A stretch of DNA of 12,875 nucleotides. It comes from Rhizophlyctis rosea (lineage: Eukaryota; Chytridiomycota; Chytridiomycetes; Rhizophlyctidales; Rhizophlyctidaceae). The stretch lies in NCBI GenBank assembly GCA_027596075.1, contig JADGJC010000637.1:1-12875 (forward strand), written 5' to 3'. Numbering within the stretch: the first letter of the stretch is position 1; each line of letters begins with the position of its first letter. Made by a program: the position numbers and the translations under genes. Below, piece after piece: positions 8,763 to 12,875 of this stretch. The notes beneath the pieces are model-generated. The model was not told the DNA's origin, made no database searches, and worked only from the letters and a program-made list of their open reading frames with translations.

Positions 8763-10863
8763 CTAACGCAGCAAGCCCACCCAACGCATCATCACCAAAC
8801 TCTTCATCAATTTCTTGAACCATCCCAATTTCTCCTTCTTGGTCTTGGGCCCCGCGTCCACTTCCACAAGTTCAGCACCTTCAACCGGTGTATCAACTTG
8901 CTTCTCTCCCGACCTGTTACCGCTACCAAAGAGCCACCAGAACCATCCATCCCCCTGCTTCCGAACTTCCTTTGGCTTTATTCCCACTTTCACCACTTCA
9001 GGCGTCCCCGTCCTCTCGCTCATCTTTTGGATACCGTTGATTGCGTCGGTCGCCATTTCGGCATGTCCAGTCTCCTTTGCCTTCGTAGCACTGCCTTTCA
9101 CGTCATCAACTGACGTAGCTGTTCCAACGGTACCTTCTGCTTTCCCATTATCGCCCAATAAAGACGCTTCCGACGCCTCAAGGTTCACCACTTGTGTCGT
9201 TGTCCCACCATCTACCTTTTCCCTGGTAATCAACTGGATTGCCGCGTCCTCTTCCGCCCTTTTCTCCTGGCCATCAGTTTCCATGCCCGACGCAATCACT
9301 TCAACTATTTGTCCCACCTTCCCATCATTCCCATCTTTATCTATCTGAACATTTTCTTCACTGCCATCCTTCGAAACCGTTCCAGGAGTCATCTTCTGAT
9401 GGATAGTCGCAACCTGATGGCTGAAAGACGGGGTGGAGTTACACAATTGGACCGTGTTTTCGGAGCTCCCGAGATTTTCGTAAGGTTTGGTACGAAGAAC
9501 ATACACATGTTCCGTTGGAGCGGGGCAGATCTGTAGACTTTCATCTTTTGAGACATCCAGCAGAGTCCAATCAACAGAACTCCAGAGGTCGACTTTGTAA
9601 GTGAAGTTGTCCAGAGATGTTGGGGTAGAGGATGGCTCCGTAAACGGGAAGAGCTCAGTTGGCAATGGATACTGTCGAGCACCGCCCAACCTCCTGCCTG
9701 TATCATTCACTTGGCCTGTTGATGTTGATTCTGTGGTGGTTGTAGTTGCATGTAATTCCCAACACCCTTGGCGAGTTCCGCGTTTTTGATTGAGGTGCTA
9801 GTGACCCTGACATGTTGCTCACGGCCACGAGAGCGACACGGTAGACTTCACGCGAATTCAGGATGCAAGCAACGAAAATCATGATGCCCACCATGCAAAT
9901 CAGATTGTTCATGATGGCAGTCTGCAAACGAAGGAGTTTCTCGAAACTTGCTGATATCTTATCCATATCCCAATTGAACGGATTCAGGTAAGACCATATC
10001 TTTCCTGCCGTCCCCTTTCCCCAACCAGCCAATTTGGTCCCAATCTCCTTTTCCCGAACTCGCCCCTTGGCTCCTGGTGTCTGCCCCTGCTCCGATGTTT
10101 CTTCTTCTCCTTCGGACTGGCCATTCCCTTCAGATTCTCCACCATGTTCCTCCACCGTGGTGGACTCTTCCTCTGATCCTCCTCCTCCCAAAGCCTGAGG
10201 CATTTGTCCGGACTCCTCCGTGTTCTTCTTCAAAGTTTTTGATGCCGATTTCTCCTTTTCCCCAGCTCCCACGCTCAACTGACCCCCAACACCAGTAACA
10301 TCCTCCAACGATTCCTCTTCGCGAGTCAAAGCCTGTGCCCCGGTTGTAACCGTCTTGCTTCCCGTTTCCCGAACCGGACGTGCAGACAACGCAGTTGAGA
10401 CCATGGCCCCCGGCATGCTCGCGAGCCCTTGCTCCGCTTCGTCCAGGATCATGCTCCCCTGGCTTTTTGACGCAACTAATCCATTATGGAGTGTAAGGGG
10501 GAGGAGGACAGTCAGAAGAGGCTTGGACATTCGGATGCACAGGGTGCCTGAGCTGTCTCTGTCCTCGGGCTTGAGCTCTAAGACGCTCTCGAGCTCGCTC
10601 ACCAGAGGTCTTCACAGCATCTATAAGGGTCCGCAATCAGTATATTGTGGTCGAAGGTAGATACGCAATAACGACTTCCGAGACATACTTAGCACCATCG
10701 CCAGTTCCCTAGCAGAACGTTCGTCCACTGGTAAGTTCCCTATCCTCAATATCTGCCTGGTAAAGTTCTGGCTCATTTCGTCTGGGAGCGCAGCGGTATC
10801 GTAGGAGAACCGTTCGTACTGCTCCGACAACCCGTGTTTTACGAAAACAGAGAATAGATCGCT
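8763..10863 (-). CDS. Large acidic low-complexity membrane protein with an SVFxKHGL N-terminal module, about 580 residues, function unknown
   Basis: The ATG at 10863 has A at -3 and opens MSDLFSVFVKHGLSEQYERF, a likely helical module of about 45 residues shared with the gene at 11369-11908. A GTATGT donor (10688), CTGAT branch and TATAG acceptor (10621) give a textbook first intron. Preferred exons are 10863-10689, 10620-10603, 10475-9823 and 9671-8763: 1755 nt, 584 residues. An alternative (10863-10729, 10521-9823, 9671-8763) keeps a hydrophobic stretch, KPLLTVLLPLTLHNGLVAS, that has a counterpart in the neighbour. The middle is Glu/Gly/Ser/Thr-rich and disordered. Then come an aromatic patch (GKIWSYLNPFNWDMDK), one membrane helix (coding about 9915-9862) and a segment with NFT and NST glycosylation sites and two Cys. 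A second acidic stretch ends in aromatic/basic motifs (GDGWFWWLFGSGNR, LGWFKKLMKS). The first-half/second-half junction (donor GTGAGC 9822, acceptor CGACAG 9672) is inferred; two separate genes are possible. Confidence 0.6.
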
Positions 10864-11368
10864 CATATTGCAAAGTATGTAGATATGTAAAGACAGGGGA
10901 TTTTGGGACTCGCTCAGCTGTGTAAATTGCGACACGGCAAGTGTCCGTCAGTCACTTGCTCACGGTGTCCAGCAAGTGGTGGGAATAGGGACTGCTGAGA
11001 GAGTGCTGTGAGGAATTGTCTGTCGCGCGCATTTCAACTCAAGTGGGTGATGAACAGTTTGTTGAATTGCACGCAGGGCGCTTGCCAAATGAATTGGTGG
11101 CTGGGCGCTTGCTCTGGGGACTTCCCCACCGGCGAATCCCCCAGGATTGGTGGCACAGCTCTATTGAACCTCCGAAATTTCCACTTGGGTTAGAGTGTCG
11201 CAATAATTTCCAACGAGCCACAATGGCACAGTTGGTAAATCCATAGACTTAGTGACTATCCACCGTGGCCGCTGGTTCCACACCATCCCCGCCCATTTTC
11301 TTGTGGAAATGAGCCCTGAACAAGCGCTTACCAGACACTTGAAATTTAATCGTTCAATCGAGCTTATT
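10864..11368. other. Intergenic stretch between the two related minus-strand genes
   Basis: It should hold the promoter of the large acidic-protein gene and the 3' end of the shorter relative. A plus-strand frame from 11016 reads somewhat protein-like (ELHAGRLPNELVAGRLLWGL) but has no ATG or splice logic, so I leave it unassigned. The stretch is notable for repeated CAAGTG/CACTTG hexamers (for example 10940, 10961, 10973, 11039) and for GCGCTTG at 11078, 11105 and within 11321-11329. Confidence 0.45.
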
Positions 11369-11908
11369 CTAAGCGTCTGACAAGCGCTTGCATAAAGTGT
11401 GCATCCTACCCATTTGCTGACTAGTATCTGTTTTTGTGATGCTGACGTTGGACCTGCAAAAAGTTGCAAAACTTGCAATGTCTCGATGTGCACTCGACCT
11501 TGGCCTCACCTCCAATAAAGCCAATACGGGATACAAGTCGTAGGCATTAATGGTGAACGCAGTTCCGCATTCAGTTCTTCACTTTGGTATGCATGATCAT
11601 CATGATACAAATTGACCAGCTTCTTCCCACCAGAAATTGCATTGCCAAGCGGAGAGAACAATCCAATGACAAGAAGGGCCTTGCAACCAAAAGCAGAAAA
11701 GCTTGGACAGATGACTCAGACTTTTTGCTGAATCAAAGTGGCTAGCCAAACAGTGATTCACACCATCTAAATAATGAATCGTAGCTCGTCGGACGTGTTC
11801 AGGCATTGGCAAGTGGGCAAAGTTGATGAAGAAGTTTTGGAAGTTGTTCGTAAGCCCGTGTCTTGCGAAGACTGAACGCAATTCAGCAGTTTGGGCCATA
11901 TTACTCAT
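11369..11908 (-). CDS. Short relative of the adjacent acidic-protein gene, SVFxRHGL module, 133 residues
   Basis: Exons 11908-11762, 11679-11510 and 11453-11369 sum to 402 nt in one frame. The first exon (49 codons) begins MSNMAQTAELRSVFARHGLT and aligns without gaps to the start of the neighbouring gene; 11 of the first 27 aligned residues are identical, including S-V-F, H-G-L and A-x-L-P. The 82-bp first intron has donor GTGAAT and a pyrimidine-rich TTGCAAG acceptor. The second exon opens with a hydrophobic stretch (ALLVIGLFSPLGNAISGG) that could be a membrane helix or internal signal. The second intron (56 bp, donor GTGAGG, acceptor TTTTTGCAG) is convincing. The third exon encodes SNVSITKTDTSQQMGRMHTL and a basic end. 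It lacks the acidic half of its relative, so it is either a short member of a family or a copy cut down after duplication. Exon 1 is secure by homology; downstream splicing is less so. Confidence 0.6.
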
Positions 11909-12489
11909 ACTGAACTACAGGTGCAAATGATGATACAAAAATAAGGCTTTTGGAAGTGGAAAGGAGATTTGTTTAGCTGAGTTCAAATTGCATCGCACTC
12001 AGAAAAAAGTGCTATATGAACAGGAAAGGGGGTAATGAGTTGAACGGAAATAGAGAGCAAGTTGCTACTGAATAGGCGGTGTGGTGGGTGGGAAGGAGCT
12101 TGATGAATCGCGACTGCCAAAGTGGTGAGCTGGGCACTTAGGTCTATGTATGTACTATGTGGTTTATTTTGGAGAAAGTGACTAAAGTGGAGAGGAAAGG
12201 AGGAAGAAGAAGATTGATCTCATGGTGAAAGGAGGACAGCAGCCGGAGTGGACGCCAGCGTGCAAGCCACATGGCACAGACTGGCAGACTGTTCTACTGT
12301 TTCCTGACTTTCCTGTTTCCCGAATCCCCGAATCCCTAATTCCTGGTCATGCACTTCATGCGTTTCACATGTGCAACATGTTGTCGGCAGCACGGTATTC
12401 AGTGTATTCGTTGAATAATCTAAAAGTTCTAAACAAGACAACAATAGCAACAGCCTAACGGAGTTGACGGCACGTTAAAGACCGACCGT

Positions 12490-12523
12490 TCAAACCATGG
12501 TCCTTGGCAGAACCATGGTTTGA
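12490..12523. repeat. Perfect 12-bp inverted repeat with 10-bp spacer
   Basis: TCAAACCATGGT at 12490-12501 is the reverse complement of ACCATGGTTTGA at 12512-12523. Each arm contains CCATGG, which is itself a palindrome, so several pairings are possible. The hairpin could form in DNA or RNA. The sequence after it has no T-run, and nothing suggests a terminator. A transposon end or a dimeric protein-binding site are the more natural readings. Confidence 0.75.
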
Positions 12524-12551
12524 CCATAAAAGGTTATTTTCTCCGGCTGAG

Positions 12552-12590
12552 TTGCCGGTTAGCCAGAATTTCAACCAGAATTGCCGGTTA
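12552..12590. repeat. Direct repeat TTGCCGGTTA, two copies 29 bp apart
   Basis: TTGCCGGTTA occurs at 12552-12561 and 12581-12590. Between them CCAGAATT is also present twice (12563-12570 and 12575-12582). The nested arrangement looks like a partially duplicated segment rather than chance, and it adds to the repeat-rich character of the right flank. Confidence 0.7.
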
Positions 12591-12817
12591 TCAAGTATAT
12601 CCCTCTTAACCTCCGAGGCCCATGTTATGCTCGCCCGGACTTTATGGAGTTTACGGCAGCAACCTAGTAACAGCCGCTGGTAGCACACTTAGCAAGTTAG
12701 CACGCCGGTACGTAGGTGCGTAGATAAAAGAAGATAGCTGACCAAGATAGAGGCTTGACCAATCAGATGCAGGCTAGGTAAGACCGCACCAGTCACTTTT
12801 TAGAGCATCCGTAGTGG

Positions 12818-12873
12818 TCAGATTGAATGGGATCTGAATGGTGACTCACAGGTCACGTGTTCAGACAATCTGA
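12818..12873. repeat. Inverted repeat near the right edge (8-bp arms), with an inner 5-bp pair
   Basis: TCAGATTG (12818-12825) pairs with CAATCTGA (12866-12873). Inside them GTGAC (12841-12845) pairs with GTCAC (12852-12856), and the palindrome CACGTG lies at 12854-12859. The arms are short, so chance is possible. The structure reaches almost to the window edge and may continue beyond it. Confidence 0.4.
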
Positions 12874-12875
12874 AA

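Larger units (their letters stand above)
11909..12875. other. Right-hand non-coding stretch with scattered repeats
   Basis: No frame on either strand in these 967 bp has a protein-like composition and usable start. The first 200 bp upstream of 11908 should contain the promoter of the short gene. From 12480 on the sequence changes character, with several short inverted and direct repeats (annotated separately). These could be remains of a small non-autonomous transposable element or of a repeat-rich flank continuing beyond the window. Confidence 0.5.

Noticed and set aside
8815..9348. Long plus-strand frame opposite the second half of the acidic-protein gene
   Set aside because: It is a low-complexity mirror (Ser/Pro/Thr-rich) of the acidic coding sequence on the other strand; the minus-strand frame is longer and extends into a membrane-helix exon.
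11016..11246. Plus-strand frame with a protein-like patch (LPNELVAGRLLWGLPHRR)
   Set aside because: It has no ATG, no plausible upstream acceptor and no continuation; the patch partly reflects a duplicated GGGCGCTTGC element.
11161..11493. Minus-strand frame of 110 residues below the short gene
   Set aside because: It lacks an ATG and crosses a strong TTTTTGCAG acceptor at 11454; the spliced third exon of the short gene in another phase explains the region better.

Overview
The window is nuclear DNA from a fungus. Its genes are split by many short introns (about 55-130 bp), with GT...AG ends and CTGAC/CTAAT-like branch sites, and one gene encodes a secreted glycoside hydrolase family 44 (GH44) enzyme. 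GH44 enzymes occur in bacteria and in some basidiomycete and zoosporic (chytrid) fungi, so I would not place the organism more closely than that. Almost every gene had to be rebuilt by hand-splicing. The exon borders are my own choices, made by requiring reading-frame continuity, splice signals and family resemblance.

Layout from left to right. The 3' end of an unrecognised gene enters from the left edge (+, up to 257). It converges on the best-supported gene, a 10-exon GH44 endoglucanase/xyloglucanase-type enzyme (-, 3335 to 390), which I can reconstruct in one frame as 757 residues with a signal peptide and both catalytic glutamates. A compact 83-residue gene (+, 3477-3728) starts 141 bp away, head to head with it. 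After a 645-bp quiet stretch comes a seven-exon gene model (+, 4374-6007, 313 residues) with a serine-rich tail and no recognisable family. A polytopic membrane protein (-, 7752 to 6569, 354 residues, about 7 membrane segments) and a tiny single-pass membrane protein (-, 8444 to 8021, about 66-90 residues) follow.

The right third holds two minus-strand genes that share an N-terminal exon of about 45 residues containing an S-V-F-x-[KR]-H-G-L motif. One is a large acidic, low-complexity protein with one clear membrane segment (10863 to 8763, about 580 residues). The other is a short relative (11908 to 11369, 133 residues). In both, the shared exon can be spliced to a hydrophobic stretch beginning K-[PA]-L-L. 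They look like a tandem, lineage-restricted family and are the most likely undescribed item here. The last 950 bp show no gene I can support, but carry inverted and direct repeats that could be remnants of a small mobile element.

No operon logic applies. The GH44 enzyme acts outside the cell on plant or algal beta-glucans. The other genes are mostly membrane or low-complexity proteins without assignable roles. I saw no tRNA, rRNA, CRISPR array or intact transposon.
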